A stretch of DNA of 64,000 nucleotides from assembly GCA_029747015.1 (NCBI GenBank), contig JAKOGI010000002.1, forward strand, positions 1,345,001 to 1,409,000. The letters are read 5' to 3'. The stretch is from Carnegiea gigantea (taxonomy: Eukaryota; Streptophyta; Magnoliopsida; Caryophyllales; Cactaceae). Below are positions 35,177 to 48,520 of the stretch, piece by piece; position 1 is the first letter of the stretch, and the number at the start of each line of letters is the position of its first letter. The position numbers were made by a program, and so were the translations under genes. The notes beneath the pieces were generated by a model. The model had not been told where the DNA came from and did no database searches. It saw nothing but the letters and a program-made list of their open reading frames with translations.

Positions 35177-36050
35177 AAAAATAAGTATCAAATTATTTGG
35201 GTCAACCAATGTTGATTAGATTGACATTTGCTTATGTTGACGAAAAACTGGCATGAACGTCAAGTAATTGTAGTCTCGCTGACAGTCACAGCTACACCAA
35301 CCCAAAAAATTTAACAAAAAAAAAATTGAGTCTGCCGTGAATCAACAGTCAGTAGTACCGATAAATAACGTAAGATGAATAATACACTCTGAGAATGAGG
35401 GCAATTGAGTCAGCCGTGAACGTCAAGATAAATCACGTAAGATAAATCATCAACAACAAATAGTACATGCATGATTAGCATGGGGCCGTCACGCGTGAAC
35501 AGCTTGATTGTGCACTTTGACAGTGAGGCCAATTGTACTCGTGACGTGTGACTCTGTTGGAAGCCAATTCATCCACGCATACAAACAGCTAACAATGTCC
35601 ACGGAATTTATATTAAATATCAAATTTGTCCTTGCGCAGTGAATGCACATTGTTTGATCTCCCAATAAGCTGTTGTACAACTGTCGTATTGCCTATTGCC
35701 CTCTTGTTTTGTCAGTTCTTGAAACGTAATAATAGCAATAGTTTAAGGGGAAAAAAAAGGAAAGCATGCATGCAAATTGATCAATTACCGAAAAATATAT
35801 ATATATATATATATATATAAAAGAGTTGGGAAGGTCTGACCCAATACGATAACTCAACCTGAAGTTATTGAGAGAAATCCGAACCCAACACGAACCGAAC
35901 CGATTTCGACCCGAAATCAATACGATTTGACTGTGTAGCTTGAAAATATATTATTTTTTAATCTTGTGTAGATCTAAATTATTTATTAGACTGACACAAA
36001 ATTGACTCATTTATTAAATGGGTCAATACGAATCGACCAATTATCCAGCT
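35177..36050. other. Intergenic DNA with (AT)12
   Basis: No supported gene; a short (AT)n microsatellite is at about 35796-35820. Confidence 0.5.
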
Positions 36051-36052
36051 TT

Positions 36053-36331
<279 letters not shown>

Positions 36332-36534
36332 CCTCTTAATTGTTTGATGTGTCATTTTCACTAATTTCTAAAATAAATAATAAGTATTTTTTTCATTTTT
36401 AACAATACAAGTTAGTTCTTCAAATTGATCCCATAATTAATTTGGGTCATTTCAAAAATAAAGACATGGAAATAATGTTGTATGTCATCAAGTAGGACCT
36501 ATTAAGAATGAAAGACCTTTTTTCTCAGAAAAAG

Positions 36535-36868
36535 GCAACGGTCCTGATTGGCAAAGAGTTTTTTGGAGAGCTTTTCTGTCAAAAAGAGCTTATTTGACCA
36601 AAATTAGCTTTTTGATCAAGTAAAAAAGCTAATTTGGGTGTTTGGTGAAAGAGCTTTTTAAAAAACTTTTTGGGTCCAAAAAGCTAATTTCATGAGCTTT
36701 TTGAAGAATTAGCTTTTTGTCTCACAACTTTATCAAAAACAGTAATTTTACCAAACAGTTTTTCAACAAACAGCTAATTCAAACAGCTAATACATACAGC
36801 TAACTTAAACAACTAACAGCTAACAGTTAATACAAACCGCTAACAGCTGTTTGTCAAAAAGGGCCAAT
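36535..36868. repeat. MITE-like element with CAGCT/AGCTTTT motifs
   Basis: The ends GGTCCTGATTGGCAAAGAG and, reverse complemented, TTGGCCCTTTTTGACAAAC resemble inverted repeats of hAT-type MITEs (GGGCCTGTTTGGCAAAC). The interior is made of AAAAAGCTAATTT and AACAGCTAA units in opposite orientations. Confidence 0.5.
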
Positions 36869-36954
36869 GTTGAATTACAAACTCCTAGTAAGCGCTATAA
36901 TTTGAAAACTCATGGGATTTACCACATATTGCATGAGTATAGAAATATTAGATT

Positions 36955-37398
36955 AGGGGTGGCAAGAAAACTCGTGCCTATTTAAAACCCGCTAAACTTG
37001 CTCATTAAAACTCAAATGGGTGGTAGAATATGGGGTGGATATTAGAAAACGGGTACGGGTATATGGGTATTGCCCTCACCCACTGTACCCGATACCTGCA
37101 CCCGACCCATTTCCATTTTTATAATAAGTTAAAAAAATTATTTTGGTTTAACATTTTATCGGTTGAAGTCCAATCCAAACCCTTTTAACAAAAGATTAGT
37201 CAATAATGTATTTGATTTCACATTTCTAAACAATATATTCTCAACATATCACAATTTTAAAATCTTAAAATGACACAAATATATATCGTACTTGGATATG
37301 GGTATGATTTTTCGTTCTCTATGTGAACACGAATAAAATCTGCAAACCTTCACAAAACCCACTGGGTATGTGTATGAGGTTCATTTTTTAATAACCGA
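36955..37398. repeat. MITE-like element with GGGTACGGGTA core
   Basis: Begins AGGGGTGGCAAGAAAACTCG, with repeated GGGTA/TACCC motifs through 37110 and again at 37290-37385. Typical of short non-autonomous elements; ends approximate. CACTA element 2 starts directly after it. Confidence 0.35.
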
Positions 37399-37830
37399 TA
37401 CTACAAAAAAAGTGGTTTTTACCAACATGGATAGTTCTGTTACAATAAGTATATTTACTGTTGGTAAAACCTTGTACCAATAGTTTTTGGTCTGTTGCTA
37501 GACTGTTAGTAAAAAGTGGTGATAGTATTAGTTTTTCCAACAGATATTGTAATTTGTTGCTATTGCTCCTTAATACCAACAGAATGAATCCGTGAGTGAA
37601 TGTCATCGCATTACCAACAGAGGCATAATATGTTGGTGATGGGAAGTGTTACTATCGGATGCTTCTATTGGTACTAAATCAACTGGCGGCATAAATTATT
37701 CACCAACGTACTGTATCTGTTGGTAATTCTTTCTTTTTCCAGCCTTTTTAATCTTCTCCAACACGACGATCTATTGGTACTACTGTATACCGCCAAAAAG
37801 AATCTCCATCAAGCTGCAATTTGTTGGTAA
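37399..37830. repeat. Subterminal repeats of the second CACTA element
   Basis: At least ten copies of ACCAACAG or CTGTTGGTA in both orientations next to the left end. Confidence 0.65.
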
Positions 37831-38173
37831 TTATGTTCTTTCATATACCTCATGATTCGAAATATCTATTGTCAATAGTCTATCTATTTAAGTGGGAACT
37901 ATTTTTTTCAACGAATACATCTACACATAATTAAACCTATAGGTACAATAGTTATCGACAATAGAAGAATCAACGAAACAAAAGCACAATGTTATTCAAA
38001 AGTTTTCAAAAGTGCTATGCATTCACTAAAAGTTCATAAGAAATAAGCACATAACTCTAACAATTGCTTCCATTGAAATTAAAGTCCAAACTATAAGTGC
38101 AAACTCAAAAACATTACTGGGTCTACCTAAAAGATAAGTCAAGATAAAAGTTAACCACATAAGAGAACTCAAA

Positions 38174-41100
38174 CTATGACTCATCATTTTGTTCTTGATC
38201 ATCAACTTCTTCCCCATTTTTTTCTTCAAATGCATGACCCTTTTCATTGTCATCATCAATATCCTCATCTTCCTCAAATGAAGAAAGAGCATAATCTGTT
38301 ATTCCCTATTAAATAAGCACAAAAGCATAAATCTTAAAAGAGGCAATAGAGAATATTTATAATCATCTAATGACATTCTCCCTTAATAACATGACGTCAA
38401 ATTTATCATAGAAAAGAGAACTAGAATGAGTTCATCATGGCATCCAGTTCGAAAACAAAGAAGGAATGACAAAAATACAATGACAATGCTCCAGATCCAC
38501 AAATTAGTTTTAGCATGTTAAGACTCTCGATGTTCATACCAAAACTACATTTGCATGCAATAGCACGTAATCACAAATGCATTTCTAGAAAACTATATGA
38601 AGTGCAAGACTAAGGTCGTGACGTTTGATAGCAGAACCTTGCTCTGATACCATCTGTGAGACCCCCCAACCCATAGGGTTAAAAGTATCAATGATTTCTT
38701 AAATTTCTACTTAAATTATGGGGCGAAACAGACAGAATTTTCCCTGAAAACTGACCATTTTCCAGGCATAAAGCCTTACATTAATTCTCTGCATCGAGTA
38801 AAAGTATAAAAGATCATAGAAACAAGCTCAACGGCTATACGCCGGAGTCCACAACTCTACGGGTCACTCGTCCGGAGTATACCAAACATTAAACAATAAG
38901 CAAACAGGCACTATGTCTAGCTCGTTAACAAATAATAATATATCTAAGCATACCACATATAAGCTTTATATATGGCCACCATGTCTAGCTTATCAACACA
39001 TAATAAAATATTTTATATAGGAATACCTGGTGCTTCAAAAGCACTTTCACCAAATTGGTGACATATCCAAATTTATTCTCCAAACGTTCAATCTTCTTTT
39101 GACTTTCTTGTTGCTCTTGCTCGATTTTCCTTCTTTTAGCTCGTTCTTCCTCTAAAGCGCACCTTTTAGAAGTTGAATGAGGAACTTTGACCCCTATGCC
39201 AAAGGTCTTAGCATAACTATATTTGTCTTCTCCAACAACTTTTTTGAAAATTTCATCTCCAGTAGCATTATCACATAAATCTTCCTCAACGCGAGATAAC
39301 TCATTTTCAATTGCTTCCTGTCATCTTACACATTAGTAAAAAGAAATAAAACGAATAAAAAAAATTAAATAAAATTAAACACTCATACCTTTGCACTAGC
39401 TGAAGCATCATCAAGTTTTGTAACTTTTTTTGGTGCATGGGTCTTTAACCATATTGTAAGATTGTCTGTCTTGTTGCCTTTTTCCTAAAACGTATATAAA
39501 ATACTAAATGAGTTACCTAAAATTAAAGTGAGTTATAGTATAAATAGGTTATACATAATACCTCTTCTTCAGCACGTACACGTGCGAAAATCTTCGTCCC
39601 TTCATAGTGACACATTCTGTTATTGCCCCGACGTTCAATTCCTCTTTTAGTTCTAGCCTAAATGAATAATTGACAAATCACATCACAACAGTTGCATTAT
39701 TTCAAAATAATTATAACTGTAAATATTCTTAACGCACGTAATTACCTTTCCCTTGTCTGATTCCCAAAACTGTACTAAGTTGGCCCATGTTTGAAGTGGT
39801 ATGTGTTCTGGTCTTTTGCTAATTGCTTCATCATGACTTCTACCATCAAATAGTGCCACCTTCAACTCACATTTATAGCCTCTCCAACAAGCATGTATTT
39901 TCTCCATTGCCCATTCATAAGACTCCTTTCCCTTGGGAAAGTGAAATGAACGCTATACAATGGATACAAAGAAAAAGAACCAATCAAGACTTAAAATAAG
40001 CTTAAAAGTTCATATTTTTACTTTGAAATCCGCACACACATGGAGGGCTTGGTATAAAAATCAGAGTGTAGAGGTTCAACTTTGAAAGCAATATAATATA
40101 TATAGAGACATATATACCTTCACCTCTGCCCATACTGAATCTTTTTTCTCTTGTTCAATTTTCCTCCAATCAATACAATCAAGTGGTAGTGTTCTAAGTT
40201 CTCGTGCAAGACACCCAATTATGGAAAACATTTGCCTTTGAGAATAACCTATAGGTTGAAGTTGGTCGTTCACATCAACCAACACAGAGTTTTTCAAAAC
40301 CTTTATCTTATTAGGTCCACGACCCTTCTCATTCTTTTCCTTAGTTGCTTGTATGCGCCTTCTACTTGTGGTGTTGTGACTACCTTCAGTTGATAATTCA
40401 TCTCCCATATCATGATTTGCTTCACTTTCTCCATGCTCTAATGAGTTTGAATTGACCTCTCCTATAATGTCACAAAAGCAAGTGAGTGCTATATATGACA
40501 ATTATAGAAAATAAATGAAATATAATTACAAAAAATAGAAATTGCACTTAGACATAAAAGTAACATATGCACAATAAGTACATGACTTACTTCTGGGAAC
40601 CTCTCCATTGTCTCTGGGTTCTAAGCTTCTGTCACCATTGTTAACATGTGAATCAGCTTGCTTTGCGAGCTCCACAGATTGACTACTGAAAACATTATTG
40701 TTTTGGGTCTCCAATTGTCTTCTTTTCTCTAAACTTCCCACTAAGTGTTTTTCCACTAAGAGTATAGGAAGAAATAAATATAATTAAAATTTACACTCCA
40801 TCATTACTTCTATATAAACATTATTTTAGATCCTTTATAATTTAAGACTTACCAATACTATTAAGCAACATAGACCATCTAATAATAGCTATTTCCTCAT
40901 TACTTTGATTAATTTTTATGCTTTTGTACTCTCCTAGTTAAAAGGAATCTAAAGGTAGGAAAGAAAAGTGGGAAATTTTCTATATTGATAGTATGTGTGT
41001 TTTACTTTAATATTTAATAATACAAAAACTTGCATTCTATATTTAAAAAAAAAAGCTTACTTGTCGTAGTGTGTGGCAAAGAGGATGTTCCTGGTGAGAA

Positions 41101-41365
41101 GAGAGAACGTCGAACGGAAGTACCTCGAGACAAAGTAGGTGTTGAGGCTTCTTTTGACCTCGGACTGCGTCTTACTCCTTGACTTAATAGTTGATTTTTC
41201 CCAGACGTCAACATATGCTTCATTAACTTAGAACATAAGTAACTTAAATTGATCATTGTTATTACTTTGAGATAATTATAAAACTATGATTAATTTAGGA
41301 TCTACCACAAGTTGATCTCTTGTAACCATCCTCTTCTTACCTGACAATTTCCCTTTGGAAGACAT
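38174..41365 (-). pseudogene. Second-element TNPA-like gene, probably defective
   Basis: Multi-exon minus-strand gene beginning MSSKGKLS at 41365 and ending in an acidic exon (FEEDEDIDDDNEKG...EQNDES, stop 38174-38176). Exons in between include a basic Ser/Arg segment (41256-41050), PIGYSQRQMFSIIGCLAREL with LPLDCIDWRKIEQEKKDSVW (40450-40120), RPEHIPLQTWANLVQFWESD (39900-39745), IERRGNNRMCHYEGTKIFAR (39655-39560), and a long Glu/Lys/Arg coiled coil with KRCALEEERAKRRKIEQEQQ (39320-39027). This order matches the DNA-binding partner gene of CACTA elements (Ptta/En-Spm type). An LTR fragment sits in the intron before the last exon. No premature stop was located in the exons I read, but the gene may be silent because the element is truncated. 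Exon limits are approximate. Confidence 0.6.
38640..38990 (-). mobile_element. LTR-retrotransposon fragment (LTR end plus primer binding site)
   Basis: On the minus strand an LTR ends GGGGGGTCTCACA and is followed by GA and TGGTATCAGAGC (38641-38652), the initiator tRNA-Met binding site, then an internal leader. The LTR side runs to somewhere near 38990-39020 and the leader toward lower coordinates; neither far end is fixed. It is unlike the Cassandra LTRs and has no 5S sequence. It lies in the last intron of the TNPA-like gene. Confidence 0.55.
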
Positions 41366-41506
41366 AATCTAAAACAAAAAAAATTAGTACTACTATATCA
41401 GCATCACAAAGCCCACGAAGCAGTAGTTCTTAGAAATAGCACAATAGATTGGTGAAAAAATAAGAAAGTCATTCTAAATACCAAAATATTTAAATACATC
41501 TATAAA

Positions 41507-44500
41507 TTATTCAGAATTAAAATCATATAATATTTCATCATCTTCATCACTTTCAGCACTATTATTATTTGAATCTATCTCCACATCGTTGTTCCTTTCA
41601 ATGGCATCAACAAAAGGCTCATTCAATGTAACTCCCATGATATCTTCTCTAACATCAACGAATTCTTCTGCATCGATCGAAGTCGAGTTGTCAACTTGTA
41701 AAACTTCCACTTCTGGTATGACATTATCTTCCAGGTCATAAAGATCTCTTGGCTTAGTAGCAATTACTACATGCTAGTTTTTCTCTTTGGACTCTGGCAC
41801 ATAAAAGACTTGTACTGCTTGAGATGCTAACACAAAAGGTTTGCTTGTTTTCCAATGTGATTTAATGTTAACAAGAGTAAATCCAAACTCATCTTGCTTT
41901 ACACCTAATTGGATGCACCCAATCACATCGAAATAAGATAACACTTCTTCCTTGAGGATAGCTCAACTCAATAATTTTAGTCAGAATCCCATAATAAGCT
42001 ATATCTCCTGTATCTGTGCATGAATTCATAAGAATACCAGAATTTTGCATCTCGCTCCTCGTATCAATCTTTTTAATATGCCACCTGTACCCGTTACAGG
42101 TGATCTTAGTCATTGTCTTTATCCATTCACTTGGAAATACACTTAGATATTTCAAATCATCAGCCATGGAACAATCGACAGGACGATGCCTATGAACCTG
42201 AGAATGTACAGATTTTGTCTGTTATGATACATAGACCATGTAAAGTTTGCATACATAAATATTATATGTATATTAAGATACTTACATCTTGTTTAAACCA
42301 TTTTGAAAATGTTTTTTTATGAATCTCACCAATGCTTTCAGTTGAAGTTTGACATTAAGTACTAACAATCTCATAGTGCTCTCTGAAACCATAAAAACAC
42401 ATCTTAAATTTTATAATGAATTTTAGGAATTTTATTATACCAAATCGAATAATAACGTGTACTTACTTTGTATAACTTTGAACTTCTTCATAGTTAAATA
42501 ACACATAGGTATGTGCTTGGTCAATTAGTGAATGGTCAGGACGAATGTCTTTCTTTTTGGATAATGCTCGACATCTTAAGGAGAACACAGATAGTCCCTT
42601 GTAACCTTCATCACCATCATCATTATTCCTAGAGGACCTATTCTCCTTAGTCTCCACATCAGGTAAATATCTTGCACAAAATATCAAACATTCATTTGCT
42701 ACGTATCGTTCAGCAATTGACCCCTCTGGATGGCTTTTATTGCCAACAGACAATTTTAACGTCCTCAAGTCCCTATGAAAACCACAATCACATGACATGG
42801 CTATTATATGTAGTTATAAATTTAAAACTGTGGATGTAAAAATTAAAAATTAAGTACATACCTTTCTACATTGTACATCCAATGATAAATGACTGGACCC
42901 GTAACCTTTGCTTCATATGGCAAATGGACAACTAAGTGTACCATTATGTCAAAGAAGGAAGGCAGAAAAATGTTTTCCAAACGACAAAGGGTAATAATGA
43001 TACGATCCTGTAACCTCTCAAAATCTTGAGGTGTTGCAACTTTAGAGTAAAGCTCTTTAAAGAAGTTGCTTAACTCAATCAATGCAATCGCCATGTTTTT
43101 GTCTTTCATTTTCCTTGCAATCAGTGGCAGTAGTTGCTACATTATAATATGATAGTCATGGCTTTTTAAACCATAAATTTTACCATCAATAATGCGCCTT
43201 CTGATATTTGATGCATAACCATCAGGCACTTTCACAGGAGCAAGCAAACCAATAAATTCCTCTTTTTCTTTCTTGCTTAATGTGAAGCACGCTAGAGGAA
43301 TGTATACTTTGCCTCTGTCTTCTACTGGATGAAGTTTATCCCGAATATTCAAGTCCTTTAGGTCAAGACGTGATTGCAACGTATCTTTTGTCTTTCCTTC
43401 AATGCCTAGAAGTGTACCAAGTATACTCTCTGAGACATTTTTCTGTATACGCATAACATCCAAGTTGTGACGTACTAGAAGATGATTCCAATAAGGGAGT
43501 CTGAAAAATATGCTCTTTTTACTCCAAGGCATCACTTCATCCCCCTTTCTTTTATTTTTCTTTTTAGTCTCTGGATGTTTACCAAATATGACATCAAGTC
43601 TTTCCATTTGATTCAACAAATCAGTTTCAAATAGCAATTCAGGAGGAGGTCTCATTTCTGTTTCTCCATTAAAAGCCTTTTTACTACGCCGAAATTTATG
43701 ATCGCTTGGCAGAAAACGACGATGTCCCATATAACACATTTTTCTACTTCCCTTTGGTTTTCTACATGTATCGACATTACAATATGGATATGCATACTTC
43801 CCTTTGGTTTTCCAACCTGACAAATTCCTATATGCAAGGAAATCACTTGTAGTGCACACTAAGGCTGCTTGTAAATCAAAAGTCTCATCCTTTGAGGCAT
43901 CATAAGTTTCTACACCTGGCTCCCAAAGTTCTATTAGCTCATCAATTAAAGGTTCTAAGAACACATCAATATCATTTCCTAGAGACTTTGGACTAGGTAT
44001 AAGTAATGAAAGGAACAGATAAGGTTGTTTCATGCACAACCATGGAGGCAAATTATAAGTCATCAATATAACAGGCCATATACTATATTGAATACTCATA
44101 TTGCCATACGGTTTAAATCCGTCACTTGACAAGCAAAGCCTGACATTTTGCAGATCACTAGCAAATTTTGTATACCTATTATCAAAATGCTTCTAAGCAT
44201 AAGCATCAGCAGGATGTCTTAATCTTCCATCCTCTTTACGTCCCTCTACATGCCATCTCATCAAAGGAGCTATCTCAGATGACATGTACAACCTTTTAAG
44301 CCTACGTATCAGGGGAAAGTGACATAAAATCTTTATTGAAACTGGATTGCCAGAAGCTAATTTCATTATCGTCCCATCATCTACGGAGCTTATATCTAGA
44401 AGCATTACACTCAGGACACTTGGTGAGTTCAGCCTTATCCTTCCAGAAAAGGACGCAATCATTAGAACATGCATCTATCTTTTTGTAACCAAGATCAAAT

Positions 44501-45123
44501 TGTTTAATGATGCTTTGCATTTGTTTAAAGGAATTCGGCAATACTGAATCTTTTGAAAGAGCCCTTTTGAAAAGTTTTGTAAATGCATCAAATGCCCTGT
44601 TACTGACATTATACATGCATTTAAAATGATACATTTCAACAATAAACGAGAGTTTACTAAACTCTTCACACCCCGGATACAGGGGCTGGCCTGCATCTTC
44701 AATTAGTTTAAAAAACCTCTTTGTTTCTTCATTAGGGCCTGAGGAATCATTAATGGATTCATAGCATGCAAAAGCATCCCCTATCATATCATGCATATCA
44801 TGTTCGATTGAACCATGACTCTCATGATTAAATTGATCATCTAGCATCTCATCATCACCATCATTATCACTTAGAATTGGCTCCCCATGATAGACCTATA
44901 CATATTTACGGTAATTAGCATCCAGCCCTTTCATAAGAAGATGAACTCTTACAACTTCCCTTTCATGGAGGAATCGATTAACACATGTTGTACATGGGCA
45001 TGAAATCTTATCATCAACAGCAAAAGTCGAAAATGCATGATCAAGAAACGCATTTAGATATTCCATATATTCGTTATCCATTCGCCTCAACTTCATCCAA
45101 CTCTTATCCTTAAACACATCCAT
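41507..45123 (-). pseudogene. TNP2-type transposase of the second CACTA element, multiply broken
   Basis: Starts MDVFKDKSWMKLRRMDNEYM at 45123 (transposase-associated domain). Then come the DACSNDCVLFWKDKAELTKC block (44460 region), the Transposase_21 core with LSSDGFKPYG and IWPVILMTYNLPPWLCMK (44132-43900), the DUF4218 part (HNLDVMRIQKNVSESILGTL; 43460 on) and DUF4216 exons (42798-42463, about 42400-42290, 42195-41710). Disruptions: TAG at 44896-44898 where Trp is expected before HGE, a frameshift near 44390, TAG at 44193-44195 (Trp expected), TAG at 43137-43139 (Gln expected), a TAA in the small exon near 42357 and a frameshift near 41910. Compared with the first element it is clearly older. 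Confidence 0.82.
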
Positions 45124-45130
45124 AATGGCA

Positions 45131-45780
45131 ACTTCCTACATATCATAATTTTTAAATAATTATTCATTCTTAAGATATAAGGTAGCAAACATTACAACAA
45201 CAATTATAGTAAAAAATATTAAAGTATAGATTGATGAAAAATCCAGCACTACTTTGGGGCAGTTTGCAGTTACTTAAAATACAACACTGACATATAGCTA
45301 ATTAACTCACAATAACTATGAACCATCAGCATTGAAAACATATAAAAAATAGAGGGAGTTTTCAATACTAAGCATTAACACATTAAACAAAAGTATTTAT
45401 AACGTTTAGAATTTGTTCAAGATATAGGGAATACACTTATCAGAGAACAAAATCCAAGAAAATAGTTAGTATTTATAACATATATGCTTCTAATGGGAAA
45501 TGGGTAGACCTATTAATGTATTACTAAATGGGTGAAGCAAATGTCATGCCTACACAAGTCCAAGAAAACTCACAACTCCTCCTCAATGCTCACAAGCTCC
45601 ATCAAAGGGGACTTGGCCCTTGTACTGATTTGGAACTTCAATTTCAACCTCATCCTAAACATTTGGGATGTATTACTCTTCTATTTTGGGAAGGCCAAGG
45701 GGCCTTCTAAAGGGTTTAGTCCCTCAAAATGAACTTAAACCCTCAGAGATAATAAAGAAGGCCTAGAACAACAAGGTGCA
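45131..45780. other. AT-rich DNA upstream of the second transposase gene
   Basis: No credible frame. The frame at 45528-45710 (MPTQVQENSQLLLNAHKLHQ) is in slightly more complex sequence, but no family is recognised. Confidence 0.35.
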
Positions 45781-46480
45781 TGATAACGGCAAATTAGCCC
45801 GGTTTTAATTGTGGGCTTGATTACCCAAGCTTAGTATGGGTTTAAAATGCAGAAAATCCACTTTTGGGGAACCTTCTTATGTCAGCTAAAAGAGAATAAA
45901 AAGAGTTCTAGGGTAAGGCATTGGATCATAGGTCAAGTGAGGCCTTTTCCCCCATGCTGCAATTTCTGCCCCAGCCTGCATATGCTGCACATTTTGCCCC
46001 ATATCTCGCAAATGATAACTCCAAATTGCATGCCACTTGATCCATGTGAAATCTAACTTCCTAAGCTTTCTAGGAAAGTCTATTTCATCAGATTTGGCTA
46101 AGGAACCTAGGAGATATGGCTGTTGGAAGTTGATCTTTGTAAACGGAAAAGTGCTGACAAAAGTAAAAAGCACTTTTCCACTTTTGTTTGTTGCTTTTTG
46201 GTCCCCTCCCTTGCTTTATGGTCATGTAAATGGGTCTTTGCTGCCTTCTTTAGCTTGTAAGAGGCTCTCATATATAAGAGAGGCCTTAGGATGTAAGAGG
46301 GGTGGTTGAATGATATAAAAAGAAGCTACAGCTTTCTCTTTCTCTCAAAATCTTAAGTTCTCTTTATCCTTCACAAAGGTGGTGAGTCTTGAGTGGAATC
46401 CTTTATAGAATTGTGGGTGGCTTAGTCTGTAAACAATTCTTAGTGGATCCTTAGTCTTGATTGATGGCCTAACCTTTAAA
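45780..46480 (+). repeat. LTR-like sequence, low confidence
   Basis: Moderate-GC block beginning TGATAACGGC with a TATA-like CATATATAAGAG (46268-46279) followed by GATATAAAAAGAAGC and a pyrimidine-rich CTTTCTCTTTCTCTC segment. This layout is like the promoter and R region of a plant LTR. No primer binding site, TG...CA pair or target duplication was found. Confidence 0.3.
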
Positions 46481-47618
46481 TCAAGTCATATCCGGTTCCA
46501 AAGCGGAAATTTGCAACTAAACTCGAGCAAATTACATCTGGCCCATTAGCACATGCTCCAATGAGTGAGTATGTATTTTTCGTATTCAAAATCTTAAACT
46601 GAACCCAACTTAATGTCAACCTATTTAATCTATAGCTAAATCTACCTAATTTCATGCGCAATTTAGATTGACAATTGTAGTGGGTTAGTTAACATTAATC
46701 AAACCCCATGAAATTGTTCTCCCTTAACTTTTTTCATTTCACGTCAAAATCAACCAGCAAGCCCTATATACAACAAACAATCTAAATTTATTTGCTTGAA
46801 CCAAAGCCTGAAACAGTACAAACATGAGCTAAAGAAAATGAAAAAAAGAAGAAAATGAAACAGTACATGATTATAATCTGTTTTTTTTTTAATAGTTTTA
46901 GGAGCAAATTTAGATTCAGAATATTAAATAATCTGAGGTAGTAGTTTTCCATATTTTTCTTAACTTAATTTGGATTTGTATAAATTAATTTGGTAAAATT
47001 TGAACTAGATATTAGGAAAGCGTAAAAATTTAAATCTCTCTCCTTGTATCGACCGTTACTTGTACTATATTACATGCTAAATTAAGAGTAAGAAAATTTT
47101 TAATTTGCTCAGTGGTACGACAAAGCTTCTAACATCAGGATACTAATGAGGCTTTCTATCTTGTTAAGTGATTGCGGACTCTACTACTTTAGACTAAGAC
47201 CCAGCAATGGAAGCCACTTTGGCACATAGTGAATTTGATCTTTGAAGTTAGCATAGGGCCATAGGCCAAGGACTAAGACTTTTGTAATCAATGGCATATA
47301 TCAAAATGATAAACACCGTAAGACTTTATCACATCTCTCTATAGCATCAAGCTTACCACAAAAATGACGTCCTATGGAATTACTATTTCCTAAATATGAT
47401 ACAATCCCCACATTCGTTCCAGGAACCCCTTTGTTATCACAAAACAAGGGTGAGCACCTAAGACAAAACATGTTAAAGATGATTACTAATATTCTGTTTA
47501 TGTTCAACAAAGTTCAATTTTTACCCTATGTTGGGAAATGTGCTCAAATAAAAAATGTCCCAAATAGATTTCTTCCCGATTTTATCTAATGCTAGCCACT
47601 TCGTGGAAATCTGGGCAA
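46481..47618. other. Decayed intergenic DNA
   Basis: Carries an AAACTGAACCCAACTTAATG-type relic (46560-46690) of the same class as 52310-52460 and 52880-53000. No gene. Confidence 0.4.
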
Positions 47619-48520
47619 CTAATCTGATAGCAAACAATTGTCAATAACCTGTGTACTAATGGGTCCAATGCAGTTTGCGGGATAGATTACTGCTTGTAGT
47701 TGCTGATGACTTTCTTTGAAAATGTTTCTGGTAGGGTTTCCTACTGATATGCTGGGACTGTATGTGGATAGGATATGTGAGCTGACGGGTGACAAGCCAC
47801 TATATGAGTACAGGCTGTCAGAGGGGTCTGTGATCGAGGTCTTTGTCAGACCACCCCTGATTGCATCAAGCTCATCAGCTTCCAATAATAATACCATCCT
47901 ACTGACAAATTCATTCAAGCTAAAGTCATTCAATCTGCACTCAAACCCATTGGTTACTATGCTCACAAACTCAAAACTGTCCCAAACACCTCTAACAGGG
48001 TCGAAGTGGTCCACAATGGTAGTTCCTACACTACCGTTCTTCAGCTTTCAAACCAAAGTTCAAACATCAACTAACAAAACCCCAAATGAGTAATGCAAAT
48101 ACCTGATCAAATTAACACAGCCATGCCACAAGTAACAATAATTAAAGAAAGGAGCATCAAAGGTAAGTTAAGAAACAACCACACTTGATGACTCATGTGA
48201 GTTGTGGAGAAGAGAAGCCCACCCAAACTAATGGCAAATTGGTGGCTAAACGTGATCCTGGAAATTTCAAGAAATGCGCATTGATCACTGTCCCCAAAAA
48301 CGTTGCCTATTTTGTTCTTCGTTCTGCAAGTCAACCGGAGGGAACGCCCAAAGCGAAACCCTAACTCTACAAAAACAGAGAAGGCACGTGGTAAAAATGA
48401 GAAGAGACAAGGTTAATTACAGAGTGGACACAAACCAGGGATGAGGGAGGTGGCATGGCAGGCATCAGGGCCGAAGGCGGCCGCCGCCGGCAGCCTAGAA
48501 AAGGGAGAGGGGTGAGTGAG
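47619..48520 (-). other. Unassigned coding-like region, possible gene fragment
   Basis: This stretch has near-neutral GC and two facing open frames. On the minus strand 48014-47619 reads DHFDPVRGVWDSFEFVSIVT and then LNEFVSRMVLLLEADELDAI; it opens with GTG, so it would be an internal exon. A second piece, about 48352-48107, reads GFRFGRSLRLTCRTKNKIGN. Upstream lies a GC-rich CGGCGGCCGCC stretch with a possible ATG (MPAMPPPSS). The plus strand has a rival frame, 47716-48093. No family is recognised. It may be a captured or decayed host gene; an intact gene is not supported. Confidence 0.25.

Larger units (their letters stand above)
37399..45130 (-). mobile_element. Second, degraded CACTA element
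   Basis: The left end TACTACAAAAAAAGTGG is a mutated CACTA terminus followed by ACCAACA/TGTTGGT subterminal repeats. Inside are a TNPA-like gene (38174-41365) and a TNP2-like gene (41507-45123), both minus strand and in the same order as in the first element. No right terminus or right subterminal array was found up to about 49 kb, so the element is truncated or its end was displaced. The 45130 limit is simply the start of the transposase gene. Confidence 0.75.

Noticed and set aside
45241..45270. CACTACTTTGGGG near 45256 as the right end of the second CACTA element
   Set aside because: Orientation is wrong for a right end, and there are no subterminal repeats beside it.
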